From Mesorhizobium sp. B2-1-1 (GTDB lineage Bacteria > Pseudomonadota > Alphaproteobacteria > Rhizobiales > Rhizobiaceae), in the NCBI RefSeq assembly GCF_006442975.2, contig NZ_CP083954.1:2983501-3047500 (forward strand): a DNA stretch of 64,000 bases, in the 5' to 3' direction. Positions 9,394 through 18,651 of the stretch are shown piece after piece (within the stretch, counting starts at the first letter, position 1; each line of letters starts with the position of its first letter). The notes under the pieces were generated by a model that was not told the origin of the DNA, did no database searches, and worked only from the letters and a program-made list of their open reading frames with translations. The translations under genes were made by a program, and so were the position numbers.

Positions 9394-10602
9394 ATGGCCA
9401 TTCGTGACTTGGCGCATACGCGCAACGAAGCAGGCGGCGAGGCTCTCGCAATCCCGGTGGTCGCCACAATGATCGCCGTTCTGTTTGCCGGCAGCACGGT
9501 GCTGACGCCGCTGTACATCATCTACAAGCAGCAATTCGGCTTTTCACAGATCACGCTAACGCTGGTCTACGCGGTCTATGTCGTCGGCAATCTCGGCGCC
9601 CTGCTGATGTTGGGCGGCGCGTCGGATGTCGTTGGGCGCCGGCCTGCCGCTCTCGCGGCCATGATCGTCGCCATCGCCAGCGCGCTTGTCTTTCTGTTCG
9701 CCAACAATGTCGTTCTGCTCGATGTGGCGCGCGTCCTGAGCGGGCTTGGCATCGGTGTCGGCGCGGGGACCGGAACGGCATGGATCGCCGAGCTTCTCCC
9801 CGGCGCTGACAAGGCGCGCGCCAGCGTCATTGCCACCAGCACCAATTTCCTGGGCCTCGGTTTCGGCGCACTCGTCTCGGGATTGTTGGCGCAGTATGAA
9901 CCGTGGCCCTTGCGCCTGGTCTTCATCGTCTATCTGGCGGCGCTTGTATTCGTCTCCATCCTGGTCTGGCGTACACGCGAAACGGTGGCGGAGCCTGGCG
10001 GCCTCGGGCAGATTTCCATGCGGCCGCACTTTGCCGTGCCGGATGAAATCCGCGCGCGCTTCGTCGCGCCGGCGGTGACCGGTTTCGGCGCCATGGCGCT
10101 GGTCGGCTTCTATGCCGCGGTGGCGCCAAGCATCCTGGCGCAGCAACTGCATGAGACGAACCATGCTGTCGCCGGTGCGCTGTTCTTCGAATTGGCGATC
10201 GTCACCGCGCTCAGCATCGTAGCGCTGAAGCAAATGCAGAGCGGCAAGGCCATGCTGACCGCGCTGGCGTTGATGATTCCCAGCATCCTCATGGTGGTGG
10301 CGGCGCAGATGCTGGCGTCGATGGCGCTGATGATCGCCGCCACCGCCTGCTGCGGCGTGACGGCCGCACTCGGCTATCGTGGCAGCCTGCAGGTGGTGAA
10401 CGAGATCGCACCGGAGGATCGCCGCGCCGAAGTGGTATCCAGCTTCTTCATCTGCTGCTTTATCGGCAATGCCTTGCCCGTCATCGGTATTGGCATCATC
10501 TCGACCTATGCCAGCCCCATCGCGGCCAGCCTGGCGTTCGCCGGCATGATCATCGTGTTTGCGCTGGTCGCGCTGGGCTTTGGGTTGAAAAACAGGCCTT
10601 GA
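9394..10602 (+). CDS. MFS transporter
   Basis: This 402-residue major facilitator has about twelve membrane segments. The MFS signature between segments 2 and 3 is visible (GGASDVVGRRPAAL near residue 73). The best start is the ATG at 9394 with GAGG about nine bases upstream; a TTG two codons earlier is in frame. Substrate is unknown, and the sequence resembles drug or metabolite exporters. An EcfG-like promoter lies just upstream, suggesting induction in general stress. It converges with the MATE gene. Confidence 0.88.
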   Translation: MAIRDLAHTRNEAGGEALAIPVVATMIAVLFAGSTVLTPLYIIYKQQFGFSQITLTLVYAVYVVGNLGALLMLGGASDVVGRRPAALAAMIVAIASALVFLFANNVVLLDVARVLSGLGIGVGAGTGTAWIAELLPGADKARASVIATSTNFLGLGFGALVSGLLAQYEPWPLRLVFIVYLAALVFVSILVWRTRETVAEPGGLGQISMRPHFAVPDEIRARFVAPAVTGFGAMALVGFYAAVAPSILAQQLHETNHAVAGALFFELAIVTALSIVALKQMQSGKAMLTALALMIPSILMVVAAQMLASMALMIAATACCGVTAALGYRGSLQVVNEIAPEDRRAEVVSSFFICCFIGNALPVIGIGIISTYASPIAASLAFAGMIIVFALVALGFGLKNRP

Positions 10603-10614
10603 GAGCGGCCAGCT

Positions 10615-12087
10615 TCAGCCGTTCGGCGTCTCTGGGGAAAAATGCGCGCGCTGGCGCGGCACGCCGAGCCCGGTGTCGGGCGGCTCGCCGGCGGCCGGCC
10701 TGTTCTCGATCATGTGCAGGGTGCGCCAGCCGCCGAGACGGTAGTAGGCTGCGGCCAGCAGCAGGGAGGTGATCGAGCCGGCGGGGAAACTCCACCACAG
10801 CGCTTCCTCGCCGATCACATCCCGCATGAAATAGGCAAAGCCGGTGCGCACGACCAGCACCGAGATCACCAGTATGACCAGCGGCGGCATCACGGCGCCC
10901 GTGGCGCGCACAGTGGCGAACAGCACGATGGTGACGCCGAACAGGATGAACGACCAGGACGCGACGTTGTTGATGTGAGCAGCGATGTCTATCGCCGCGC
11001 TGTCGCGGCTCAGGAACAGGCTGAGGATCGAGCGGTCGAAGACCCATAGAAGTGCCACGAGAGCGCCGGTCAGCACCAGGTTGAAGCCGACGCCTGACGC
11101 TGCGATGCGGCTGATGCGGTCCCAGCGGCCGGCGCCGACATTCTGCGCCGCCATCGAGGACACGGCCGCGCCGATGGCGAGCGCGGGCATCTGGATGTAG
11201 GTCCATAACTGCGCGGCGATGCCGTAGGCGGCGGCCACCTGCGAACCGTAGGAATTGACGATGCCCATCACCGTCAGGGCCGCGGCCGAAATCACGATCA
11301 TCTGCAAACCCATCGGCACCCCCTTGAAAACGACGACGCGCAGCAAGGCGGGATCCGGCCGCAGCAGCGCCAGATTGGCGCCGGCCAGACGCAGCGGGTG
11401 CTTACGGACATAGAGCACGATCAGGATGGCAATGACGCTCACTGTCTGGCCCACAAGCGTCGAGGTTGCCGAGCCGGCGATGCCGAGCTCTGGAAACGGC
11501 CCGATGCCGCGGATGAGCAGTGGGTTCAAGATGACATCGAGCACGACGGCGAGCGCCATGAAAAAGAACGGCGTGCGCGAATCGCCGGCGCCGCGCAGCA
11601 CCGTCATCACAAAGGACAGAAGGTTCATCATCGGCACGGCCACGAAGATGATGCGCAAATAGGAGCGCGCCAGCGGCAAGGCGTCGGGCGGTGTGCCGAG
11701 CGCGCCCAGAATGGCGTCTACCCAGATCCAGCCGCAGACGGCGAACAGCACCGAGACGAAGAAGAAGAAGGTGGCGCTGGTGCCGACGATGCGGCGTGCC
11801 TCGGGGAGATCGCGGGCGCCGACCGATTGCGCCACCAGTATGGTGGCCGCCATGCCGATGCCGAACACGGTGCCGAGGATGAGGAACAGCACCAGATTGG
11901 CATTGGAGGTGGCGGTGAGCGCGGATTCGCCGAGGAAGCGGCCGACCCAGACGGCGTTTACAGAGCCGTTGAGCGATTGCAGCACGTTGGAGCCGAGCAC
12001 CGGCAGGGCGAACAGCAGGAGCGTGCGCGGAATGGGGCCGCTGGTCAGGTCACCGGTGCGCCGGCGCGCGGGCATCTTTTCATCCAT
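10615..12087 (-). CDS. MATE family efflux transporter
   Basis: This 490-residue protein of the multidrug and toxic compound extrusion family has about twelve membrane helices. The two homologous halves are recognisable, beginning at PIPRTLLLFALPVLGSN near residue 18 and VVVFKGVPMGLQMI near residue 250. MATE proteins expel cationic or other drugs using a proton or sodium gradient; the substrate is not predictable. The start at 12087 gives a normal N-terminus, and the open frame above it is not supported. The C-terminal tail after the last helix is polar. Confidence 0.9.
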   Translation of the reverse strand: MDEKMPARRRTGDLTSGPIPRTLLLFALPVLGSNVLQSLNGSVNAVWVGRFLGESALTATSNANLVLFLILGTVFGIGMAATILVAQSVGARDLPEARRIVGTSATFFFFVSVLFAVCGWIWVDAILGALGTPPDALPLARSYLRIIFVAVPMMNLLSFVMTVLRGAGDSRTPFFFMALAVVLDVILNPLLIRGIGPFPELGIAGSATSTLVGQTVSVIAILIVLYVRKHPLRLAGANLALLRPDPALLRVVVFKGVPMGLQMIVISAAALTVMGIVNSYGSQVAAAYGIAAQLWTYIQMPALAIGAAVSSMAAQNVGAGRWDRISRIAASGVGFNLVLTGALVALLWVFDRSILSLFLSRDSAAIDIAAHINNVASWSFILFGVTIVLFATVRATGAVMPPLVILVISVLVVRTGFAYFMRDVIGEEALWWSFPAGSITSLLLAAAYYRLGGWRTLHMIENRPAAGEPPDTGLGVPRQRAHFSPETPNG

Positions 12088-12255
12088 GGCGGGCAATCCG
12101 GCAAAGCTGGTTCTTTTGAGTCCGGCACGCAGGATACCGCAGGCCCGACCGGGATGCACCCTTGCGAAAGGAGCGACGGCGGGCAAAGCACGCCGTCGTG
12201 CATCCGATCAAGCTTGTCGGGCAGGAGGCGCCAGGCGGCGCCTGCTGCAAGATGC

Positions 12256-13746
12256 TTACTTCCTGGCGAGGCCGGGAAGCGTGACCTGATAGACAAGGAA
12301 CATGGTGTCGACATCGGCGCCGTCCTCGGCCTTGTAGGGCGCGCCGACCTGGAAACCGTCCTGGGCGAGGAAATCGTTGTCGTTGGCGACGAACAGGAAA
12401 TAGTCGTCGGGCAGCTTCGGATCGAGCACGCTCGCCAGCGACATCGCTTCCCACTTCTCCGAGAGGTTGTCCTTGTCATTGGGCGCGCCATTGTGCAGGC
12501 CGAAGCGGGCAAGCTCGGCCTTGTCGTTGATGTCGATGAACGGCGTCAGCCTTGCCGGCGTCACCGACGGATCGAGCACGCCCTTGGGCGCCACCGGCTT
12601 GTCGGCGGCATCGAAGGGACCGCCGGCGATGTCGGTCGCGCCGGAAAGGTCGACAATGTCGATCTTGCGATACAGCGACTCTTCGCCCTTCAGGCCCTGG
12701 CCATTGCCGCTGTCGCGCGCCAGCATCAGGAAAGCCGTGTCCGACAGCGCCACGATCTCGCTTTGCGCAGCCACCTTGGTCTTGCCCTTGGCGTCCTTGA
12801 ACACCGGCAGCGGCACGACATATTCATGTGCCAGCTTGAGATGGGCAAGATCGGAGGCGTCATAGACCAGCGCCCTGGTGTTCTGGCGCGTCGAGGCCGA
12901 ATCGCCGCCGTCCTGCCGGGTCGCCGACTGCAAGACCGCGATTACGAACTTGCCGTCCGGCGTCATTGCCATGCCTTCGAGGCCCTGATTGTTCTGGCGG
13001 CCGGTTTCGGGATCCTTTGGGTCGGGTTCGGCAGCACCTGGGCCCGGATTGTCGGAAGCAAAATTGGCCGTGCCGTGGCGCATCGGCACGAGCGCGGCCG
13101 GAGGCTGGGTCGCCGACATCAGACGGCCGTCGGCGGAGAAGCGGTAGATGTCGGGACCGTATTCGTCGGAGACGAGCATGGTGCCGTCGGGCAGCCGCAC
13201 GATCGCCTCATTGTCGAGCGCGAGCTTGCCATTGTCGGCCCGCGGCAGGACAGGCATGTCGCCGGCGGCGGGACGCACGCCGTTCAGCGGGTCGAGACCG
13301 CTGGCGTCGGCACCGTTGTCGTCGGTCAAGAGCATGGTGTCGGCGAGCGTCGCCTTGACGCCGGTCTGCTCCTGGCCGGCCGCGGGCGCTAGACCTGGCG
13401 CCACCGGGGCGAACTCGATGTTGATCGTGTTGAGGCGCGGCCGGTAGTCGGTGGTACCGACGACGTTATAGCCGCGGTCGGGCAGTAGCCACAGCGAACC
13501 CTTGTAGGTGCCGGCATCATGCGTCCAGCCCGCGGTGTCGATCGACATGCCGGAGCCGGAGCCGAAGGTCTCGCCGAACCTGTCGCGCTGGCCGGCCGGG
13601 ATACGGCCAACCCCCACCAGCCCTTTGTTGACGAAACTGGCGCCGCCGACGCTGGCCGAGCTGTCGGCGAAGGCGGGCAGCGAAACGGCCGAGGCCGCCA
13701 GCGCGGCGACCAGCAGCCGCAACGAGAATGAGCGTAGATGCGTCAT
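12256..13746 (-). CDS. Secreted phytase-like esterase (PF13449)
   Basis: This 496-residue exported protein has a clear signal peptide (residues 1-27, ending SLPAFA). The mature part has a beta-propeller-like phytase-like domain with blocks such as GSGMSID, SLWLLPDRGYN, LVSDEYGPDIYRF and GLEGMAMTPDGKFV. The family is usually called esterase-like activity of phytase; its members are periplasmic or secreted and the natural substrate is uncertain. It is the last gene of a minus-strand block and faces away from the following flavoprotein gene across a 300-base region. Confidence 0.88.
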   Translation of the reverse strand: MTHLRSFSLRLLVAALAASAVSLPAFADSSASVGGASFVNKGLVGVGRIPAGQRDRFGETFGSGSGMSIDTAGWTHDAGTYKGSLWLLPDRGYNVVGTTDYRPRLNTINIEFAPVAPGLAPAAGQEQTGVKATLADTMLLTDDNGADASGLDPLNGVRPAAGDMPVLPRADNGKLALDNEAIVRLPDGTMLVSDEYGPDIYRFSADGRLMSATQPPAALVPMRHGTANFASDNPGPGAAEPDPKDPETGRQNNQGLEGMAMTPDGKFVIAVLQSATRQDGGDSASTRQNTRALVYDASDLAHLKLAHEYVVPLPVFKDAKGKTKVAAQSEIVALSDTAFLMLARDSGNGQGLKGEESLYRKIDIVDLSGATDIAGGPFDAADKPVAPKGVLDPSVTPARLTPFIDINDKAELARFGLHNGAPNDKDNLSEKWEAMSLASVLDPKLPDDYFLFVANDNDFLAQDGFQVGAPYKAEDGADVDTMFLVYQVTLPGLARK

Positions 13747-14049
13747 GGATATCCCCTTGATGACAAAGCGCCGGGACGGCGGAATTCCGAGGTTGCCTGG
13801 GGGCGGCGAGGCTGCCGCCCTGGAGGGCCGCTTGTGCCCACGCCAAGCGGTCTAAGGCGCGAACATGATGCTTGCATGACAGTTGGTGACGCATTCGGGG
13901 CGGCCCGCCGCGACGCTGCTGGGGAAGTGCGACCGCGCCGGAAAATCGATCGTTCCGACACAGGTTCGACAGCGTCCAGGAGCTGTTCGCAGTACTAGAC
14001 ACTTATGTACAGTGCGTATATGGTGCCGGACAGTCCGGGGAGGGAAGTC
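13747..14049. other. Divergent intergenic region (303 bp)
   Basis: This region separates the divergent phytase-like gene and flavoprotein gene and must hold both promoters. A palindrome with 6-bp arms (CCGGAC/GTCCGG, one-base centre) lies at 14026-14038, just before the GGGGAGG ribosome site of the flavoprotein. An in-frame ATG at 14020 lies inside it, so it may instead be coding if translation begins early. I see no other gene or RNA. Confidence 0.5.
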
Positions 14050-16461
14050 TTGAAGTCTCACTACCGCGCAGTCGTCATCGGGGGAGGAGTGGTGGGCGCT
14101 TCGGTGCTCTATCACCTGGCGCGGTTCGGCTGGTCGGATGTGGCGCTGATCGAGCGCTGCGAATTGACGGCGGGCTCCACCTGGCATGCGGCGGCAGGGT
14201 TCCACGCGCTCAACGCCGATCCCAATGTCGCCGCGCTGCAGGATTACACCATCAACCTTTACCGCGAGATCGAGGCCGAATCCGGCCAGGACGTCGGCTT
14301 GCACATGACCGGCGGCGTCAACATCGCCAGCGATCCGGCACGCTGGGAGTGGCTGAAATCGGCCTGGGCGGTATTCCAGTCGGTCGGCATCGAAACCGCC
14401 CGGCTGGTGACGCCTGATGAGATCAAGGCGATCTGCCCGATCGTCGACGTCACCGGCGTGCTTGGCGGCCTCTACGATTCCAACGAGGGCCATCTCGACC
14501 CCTACGGCACGACGCATGCATATGTTGGTGCCGCCAGGAAGCGCGGTGCCGACGTCATCCTGCGCAACCGCGTGGTCGAGCTGAAGGCGCGGGCCGATGG
14601 CCATTGGGACGTGGTCACCGAGCAAGGCACCATCACCGCCGAGCACGTCGTGAATGCCGGTGGGCTGTGGGCCAAGCAACTTGGCCGCATGGCCGGGGTT
14701 GAACTGCCGGTGACGCCGATGGAGCACCATTATTTCGTCACCGAGGACATTCCGGAAGTCGCTGCCCTCGACAAGGAGATCGGCCTGGCCGTCGATCTCG
14801 ACGGCTTTTCCTATCTGCGGCAGGAGCGCAAGGGCGTGCTGCTCGGCGTCTACGAGCAGAACCCGAAGCACTGGAACATGGACGGCGCGCCGTGGGATTA
14901 CGGCATCGAGCTCATCCCCGAAGACATCGACCGCATCGGCCCGGAACTTGCCAAGGCGCATGAGCGCTTCCCTTGCCTGGCGACGGCAGGCATCCGCAAA
15001 TGGGTCAACGGCGCCTTCACCTTCACCCCGGACGGCAATCCGATCGTCGGGCCGGTCCGCGGCCTGAAGAATTACTGGGTCGCCTGCGGCGTCATGGCCG
15101 GCTTCAGCCAGGGCGGCGGCGTCGGCAAGTCGCTGGCCGAGTGGATGATTTACGGCGAGCCGCAGGCCGACATTTTCGGCATGGACATCGCCCGCTACGG
15201 CGCCTTCGCCGCAAACCGGGAATATCTCAGGCAGACGACGCGACAGTTTTATTCTCGTCGTTTCGTCATGACCTTTCCCAACGAACGGCTGCCTGCGGGC
15301 CGGCCGCTGAAACGCCCCGGCGCCTATGACGGCATGAGTGCGGCGGGCTGCGAATGGACGGCTTCCTGGGGGCTGGAAATCCCCGCCTATTTCGCGCCGA
15401 TGGGATTCCGCGAGGAGACGACGCTCAGGCGCTCCAACGCCTTCGACATCGTCGGTGACGAGGCGCTGCAAGTCCGGCGCGCCGCCGGCCTCATCGATAT
15501 CTCGGCCTATGCGCGCTACGCGATCACGGGACCGGGCGCGGAGGCCTGGCTCGACAGGCTGCTGGCCTGCAGGCTGCCGAAGGCGGGACAGGCGAGGCTG
15601 GCGCCGATGCTCGGGCCGGACGGGCGGCTGAAGGGCGATCTCACCGTCTTCAACTGGGGCAATGGCGACTACTGGCTGATGGGCTCCTACTATCTGCGCG
15701 AATTTCACATGCGCTGGTTCGAAGCGCATATGGCTGAAGGCGTTTGCGTCACCGATATTTCAGATGCGATGTCCGGCTTCCTGGTCACCGGCCCCAATGC
15801 CAGAAAGATCGTCGAGCGCACGACGCACCAGGACATCTCCGCCAAAGCCTTGCCATTCATGGCATGCGGCGAATTCGACATCGGCATGGTGGGGGCGCGG
15901 ATGGCTCGCCTTTCGATCGCCGGCGAGCTCGGCTTCGAGATCAACTGCCCGGCCACCATGCATGCCACATTGCGCGAAACGCTGCTTGCCGCCGGCGAGG
16001 ATCTCGGCCTCGCCGAGATTGGCTATTACGCACTCAACGCGCTTCGGCTGGAAAAGAGCTTCGGCATCTGGTCGCGCGAATTCACGCAAGGCTACACGCC
16101 CGGCCAGACAGGTCTCGACCGCTTCATTGCTTTCGACAAGGGCGATTTCATTGGCCGCGAGGCGGCGCTGAAGGAACGCAAGGCCGGTGTTGCACGACGG
16201 ATCGTGACGCTGGAAGTCGATGCCGTCGACGCGGACGCCAGCGGCTTCGAGCCGGTCTGGCACGGCGCTCGGCGCGTCGGCTTCGTCACCTCCGGCGGCT
16301 TTGGCTACACGATCGGCAAGAGCGTCGCGCTGGCGTTGGTGGATGACGATTTTGCCGAGGAAGGAACGGCGCTTTGCGTGCACATTGTCGGCACCGAGCG
16401 GCCGGCGCGTGTCATTCCGGCTTCGCCCTACGATCCCTTGGGCAAGGCGATGCGGCAATGA
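14050..16461 (+). CDS. Dimethylglycine dehydrogenase-like FAD/GcvT fusion oxidoreductase
   Basis: This protein of about 803 residues has an N-terminal DAO-type FAD domain (GGGVVGASVLYHLARFG near residue 9). The STWHAA motif near residue 48 has a His that aligns with the FAD-linking His of dimethylglycine/sarcosine dehydrogenases. A middle FAO_M-like region and C-terminal aminomethyltransferase (GcvT) domains follow (from about 430). Such fusions oxidatively demethylate dimethylglycine, sarcosine or related N-methyl compounds and pass the one-carbon unit to tetrahydrofolate. I choose TTG at 14050 because GGGGAGG lies seven bases upstream; ATG at 14005 or 14020 would extend it by 10-15 residues. 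The MttB-family gene begins 12 bases downstream, implying a shared pathway. Confidence 0.9.
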   Translation: MKSHYRAVVIGGGVVGASVLYHLARFGWSDVALIERCELTAGSTWHAAAGFHALNADPNVAALQDYTINLYREIEAESGQDVGLHMTGGVNIASDPARWEWLKSAWAVFQSVGIETARLVTPDEIKAICPIVDVTGVLGGLYDSNEGHLDPYGTTHAYVGAARKRGADVILRNRVVELKARADGHWDVVTEQGTITAEHVVNAGGLWAKQLGRMAGVELPVTPMEHHYFVTEDIPEVAALDKEIGLAVDLDGFSYLRQERKGVLLGVYEQNPKHWNMDGAPWDYGIELIPEDIDRIGPELAKAHERFPCLATAGIRKWVNGAFTFTPDGNPIVGPVRGLKNYWVACGVMAGFSQGGGVGKSLAEWMIYGEPQADIFGMDIARYGAFAANREYLRQTTRQFYSRRFVMTFPNERLPAGRPLKRPGAYDGMSAAGCEWTASWGLEIPAYFAPMGFREETTLRRSNAFDIVGDEALQVRRAAGLIDISAYARYAITGPGAEAWLDRLLACRLPKAGQARLAPMLGPDGRLKGDLTVFNWGNGDYWLMGSYYLREFHMRWFEAHMAEGVCVTDISDAMSGFLVTGPNARKIVERTTHQDISAKALPFMACGEFDIGMVGARMARLSIAGELGFEINCPATMHATLRETLLAAGEDLGLAEIGYYALNALRLEKSFGIWSREFTQGYTPGQTGLDRFIAFDKGDFIGREAALKERKAGVARRIVTLEVDAVDADASGFEPVWHGARRVGFVTSGGFGYTIGKSVALALVDDDFAEEGTALCVHIVGTERPARVIPASPYDPLGKAMRQ

Positions 16462-16473
16462 GGAGGTTTCGGG

Positions 16474-18027
16474 ATGATCGATGACGCGGCACGCGAAGGC
16501 AGGCGCGAGCGCCGGCGAGGACGCATCGGCGAGGCCGGCAGCGAGGGCAGCCGCCGGCCCAATTACCGCTCTCTGAAGAACCCGTTCCTGCCGCAGCCAA
16601 TCTTTTCGGACGACCACGTCGCCTCGATCCACGACACGGCGCTGCGCGTGCTGGAAGAGCTGGGCATCAAGGTTCTGCTGCCGCAGGCGCGCGACCTGCT
16701 CGCTCGCGCCGGCGCCCTGATCGACCCCGAAACCGACATGGTGCGGATCGGCCGCGACATGGTGGCGGCCGCACTGGCCTCGGCGCCAAAATCGATCCAG
16801 ACCCATGCCGGTGACCGCTCCCGCGATCTGACGCTGGAACTCGGGTCGATGACCTTCCTGGCAGGGTGCGGCGCGCCGAACGTCACTGACCTCGAACGCG
16901 GCCGCCGACCAGGCACACTGGCGGCCTTCGAGGAGTTCATCAAGCTGGTGCAGCATTTCGACGTGCTGCACATGCTGGGACCTTGCGTCGAGCCGCAGGA
17001 CATCGACAACCGTTTTCGCCACTACGCCGTCAACCGGGCGCAACTGACCCTGTCGGACAAGCTTCCCTTCATCTTCGCGCGCGGCACCCCGCAGGTCGAC
17101 GATAGTTTCGACATGATCAGGTTGGCGCGCGGGCTGTCCGAGGACGAGTTCCGCTCGGGCGCCCATTGCTACACCGTCATCAACACCAATTCGCCGCGCC
17201 AGCTCGACATCCCGATGGCGCAAGGCATCATCGACTTCGCCAGGGCGGGCCAGGTCCTGATCATCACGCCCTTCTGCCTGGCGGGTGCGATGGCCCCGAT
17301 CACGGTGGCCGGCGCGCTGACGCTGCAGCATGCCGAGGCGCTGGCCGGGTTGACGCTGGCGCAGATCGTGCGGCCGGGCGCTCCTGTCGTCTACGGCTCC
17401 TTCTCCTCCAATGTCGACATGAAATCGGGCGCGCCGGCCTTCGGCACGCCGGAGCATATCAAGGCGACGCTCGGAGCCGGCCAACTGGCGCGCTTCACCG
17501 GCCTGCCGTGGCGTTCGGGCGGCGGCAGCGCGGCCAACATCTCCGATGCGCAGGCGGCGCATGAGACGCAGTTTGCGCTGTGGGGCTCGGTGCTGGCAGG
17601 CGCCACCGTGTGCATCCATGCCGCCGGCTGGCTGGAGGGGGGGCTGAGCGTTTCCTTCGAAAAGCTGGTCACCGACATCGAGGCGTTGCAGACGGTGGCT
17701 GAACTGTGCGCCGCCACGCCCGGCGACGACGATGCCATCGGCTTCGAGGCGATCGCCGAAGTGCAGCCCGGCGGCCATTTCTTCTCGGCAGGTCACACCA
17801 TGGCGCGCTACCGCACCGCCTTCTACGAGCCGCTGGTGGCCGACTGGTCGAATTTCGGCAACTGGACGCAGGCCGGTTCCAAGACCGCAACCGAACGCGC
17901 CACCGGTATCTGGAAGCGCATCCTCGCCGATTTCGAGCCGCCGGCGACGGCTATTGCCACATCAGCTGTGCTCGATGATTTCATCGCGCGCCGCACCGAA
18001 CAGGGCGGGGCGGCGCCGGTATCGTGA
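16474..18027 (+). CDS. Non-pyrrolysine MttB-family (trimethylamine methyltransferase-like) protein
   Basis: This 517-residue TIM-barrel protein belongs to the trimethylamine:corrinoid methyltransferase superfamily (PF06253). Features include PNYRSLKNPFLPQPIFS near residue 29, the barrel core NTNSPRQLDIPMAQGII, and a C-terminal GHFFSAGHTMARYRTAFYEP block. No in-frame TAG interrupts it, so it lacks the pyrrolysine of archaeal MttB. Characterised non-Pyl members demethylate glycine betaine, proline betaine, carnitine or similar quaternary amines onto a corrinoid protein. No corrinoid protein or activase gene is next to it. It follows the flavoprotein by 12 bases with a GAGG site and is presumably cotranscribed; the N-terminal 27 residues are Arg-rich and probably disordered. 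Confidence 0.88.
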   Translation: MIDDAAREGRRERRRGRIGEAGSEGSRRPNYRSLKNPFLPQPIFSDDHVASIHDTALRVLEELGIKVLLPQARDLLARAGALIDPETDMVRIGRDMVAAALASAPKSIQTHAGDRSRDLTLELGSMTFLAGCGAPNVTDLERGRRPGTLAAFEEFIKLVQHFDVLHMLGPCVEPQDIDNRFRHYAVNRAQLTLSDKLPFIFARGTPQVDDSFDMIRLARGLSEDEFRSGAHCYTVINTNSPRQLDIPMAQGIIDFARAGQVLIITPFCLAGAMAPITVAGALTLQHAEALAGLTLAQIVRPGAPVVYGSFSSNVDMKSGAPAFGTPEHIKATLGAGQLARFTGLPWRSGGGSAANISDAQAAHETQFALWGSVLAGATVCIHAAGWLEGGLSVSFEKLVTDIEALQTVAELCAATPGDDDAIGFEAIAEVQPGGHFFSAGHTMARYRTAFYEPLVADWSNFGNWTQAGSKTATERATGIWKRILADFEPPATAIATSAVLDDFIARRTEQGGAAPVS

Positions 18028-18150
18028 GATAGCTTATTCCTCTCATCGTCCTGAATTGTGGGTGCGATCCGGAACCCGCTGCACCTCTCATGCATTCATG
18101 GGACGGCCGGTGCCTGCTCGCATTGCGAGCCATTGAGGGAGGACGACCAC

Positions 18151-18465
18151 ATGGGTTTCGACCAGTATCACGAACCGCCCGAAGAATTGTCGCAGGAGGT
18201 GCGAACCTTCGCCCGCATGATCACCTCGCTGATCGAGGAAGCGGAAGCGATCTCCTGGTACGAACAGCGCATGTCGGTGGAGAAGGACCCGCAGGCCCGC
18301 GCCATCATGAAGAACGCGCAAGGCGAGGAGTTCAAGCATTTCGGCATGGATCTCGAATTCCTGCTGCGTCAGAAGCAGGACTGGCGCGCGGAACTGAAGG
18401 AAATCCTGTTTACGACGGGAGATATCGTCAAGGCTGGCGAGGCGGGAGAGAAGAAGGTGGACTGA
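18151..18465 (+). CDS. Encapsulated-ferritin-like (EncFtn) protein
   Basis: This 104-residue helical protein resembles the two-helix encapsulated ferritins. Residues that match the ferroxidase site are visible: Glu29/Glu30/Glu32 and Trp36 in SLIEEAEAISWYEQR, and Glu59/Glu60 with His63 in GEEFKHFG. EncFtn proteins oxidise and store iron inside encapsulin shells, where a short C-terminal tag targets them. Here the C-terminal tail (FTTGDIVKAGEAGEKKVD) does not clearly match the usual LTVGSL-like tag, and no encapsulin gene lies in the window. The ATG has a strong GAGGGAGGA site. A small hairpin (GCTCGCA/TGCGAGC) lies about 25 bases upstream. Confidence 0.8.
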   Translation: MGFDQYHEPPEELSQEVRTFARMITSLIEEAEAISWYEQRMSVEKDPQARAIMKNAQGEEFKHFGMDLEFLLRQKQDWRAELKEILFTTGDIVKAGEAGEKKVD

Positions 18466-18651
18466 GCGGTCCGGCCCGGGTGACTACCGAAAGTTCCGTT
18501 CACTTCGGACGTCCACGCTATTGGAATTCATTCCAATCAATTTTAGCTGTGAAATCGCAAACATAATTAGGGTCAAAATCTACTTCGATTTTCACAAGAA
18601 AACCTCAGGATTTTTGACCAGCTCCTTACGCGAGTGAGTGTCCATTTTTTC
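18466..18651. other. AT-rich convergent intergenic region with a palindrome
   Basis: This 186-base gap lies between two convergent genes and is clearly richer in A and T than its surroundings. At 18520-18537 it holds a perfect interrupted palindrome, ATTGGAAT-TC-ATTCCAAT. No open frame with a ribosome site is seen. It could be a transcription terminator, a protein-binding site or the scar of an insertion. Confidence 0.5.

Noticed and set aside
11398..13392. Plus-strand open frame of 664 codons across the MATE and phytase-like genes
   Set aside because: It spans two well-supported minus-strand genes and their gap; its composition (Arg, Gly, His) is typical of antisense translation.
13852..17796. 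Two long minus-strand frames opposite the flavoprotein and MttB-type genes
   Set aside because: They are shadows of strongly supported plus-strand genes and have no recognisable domains.
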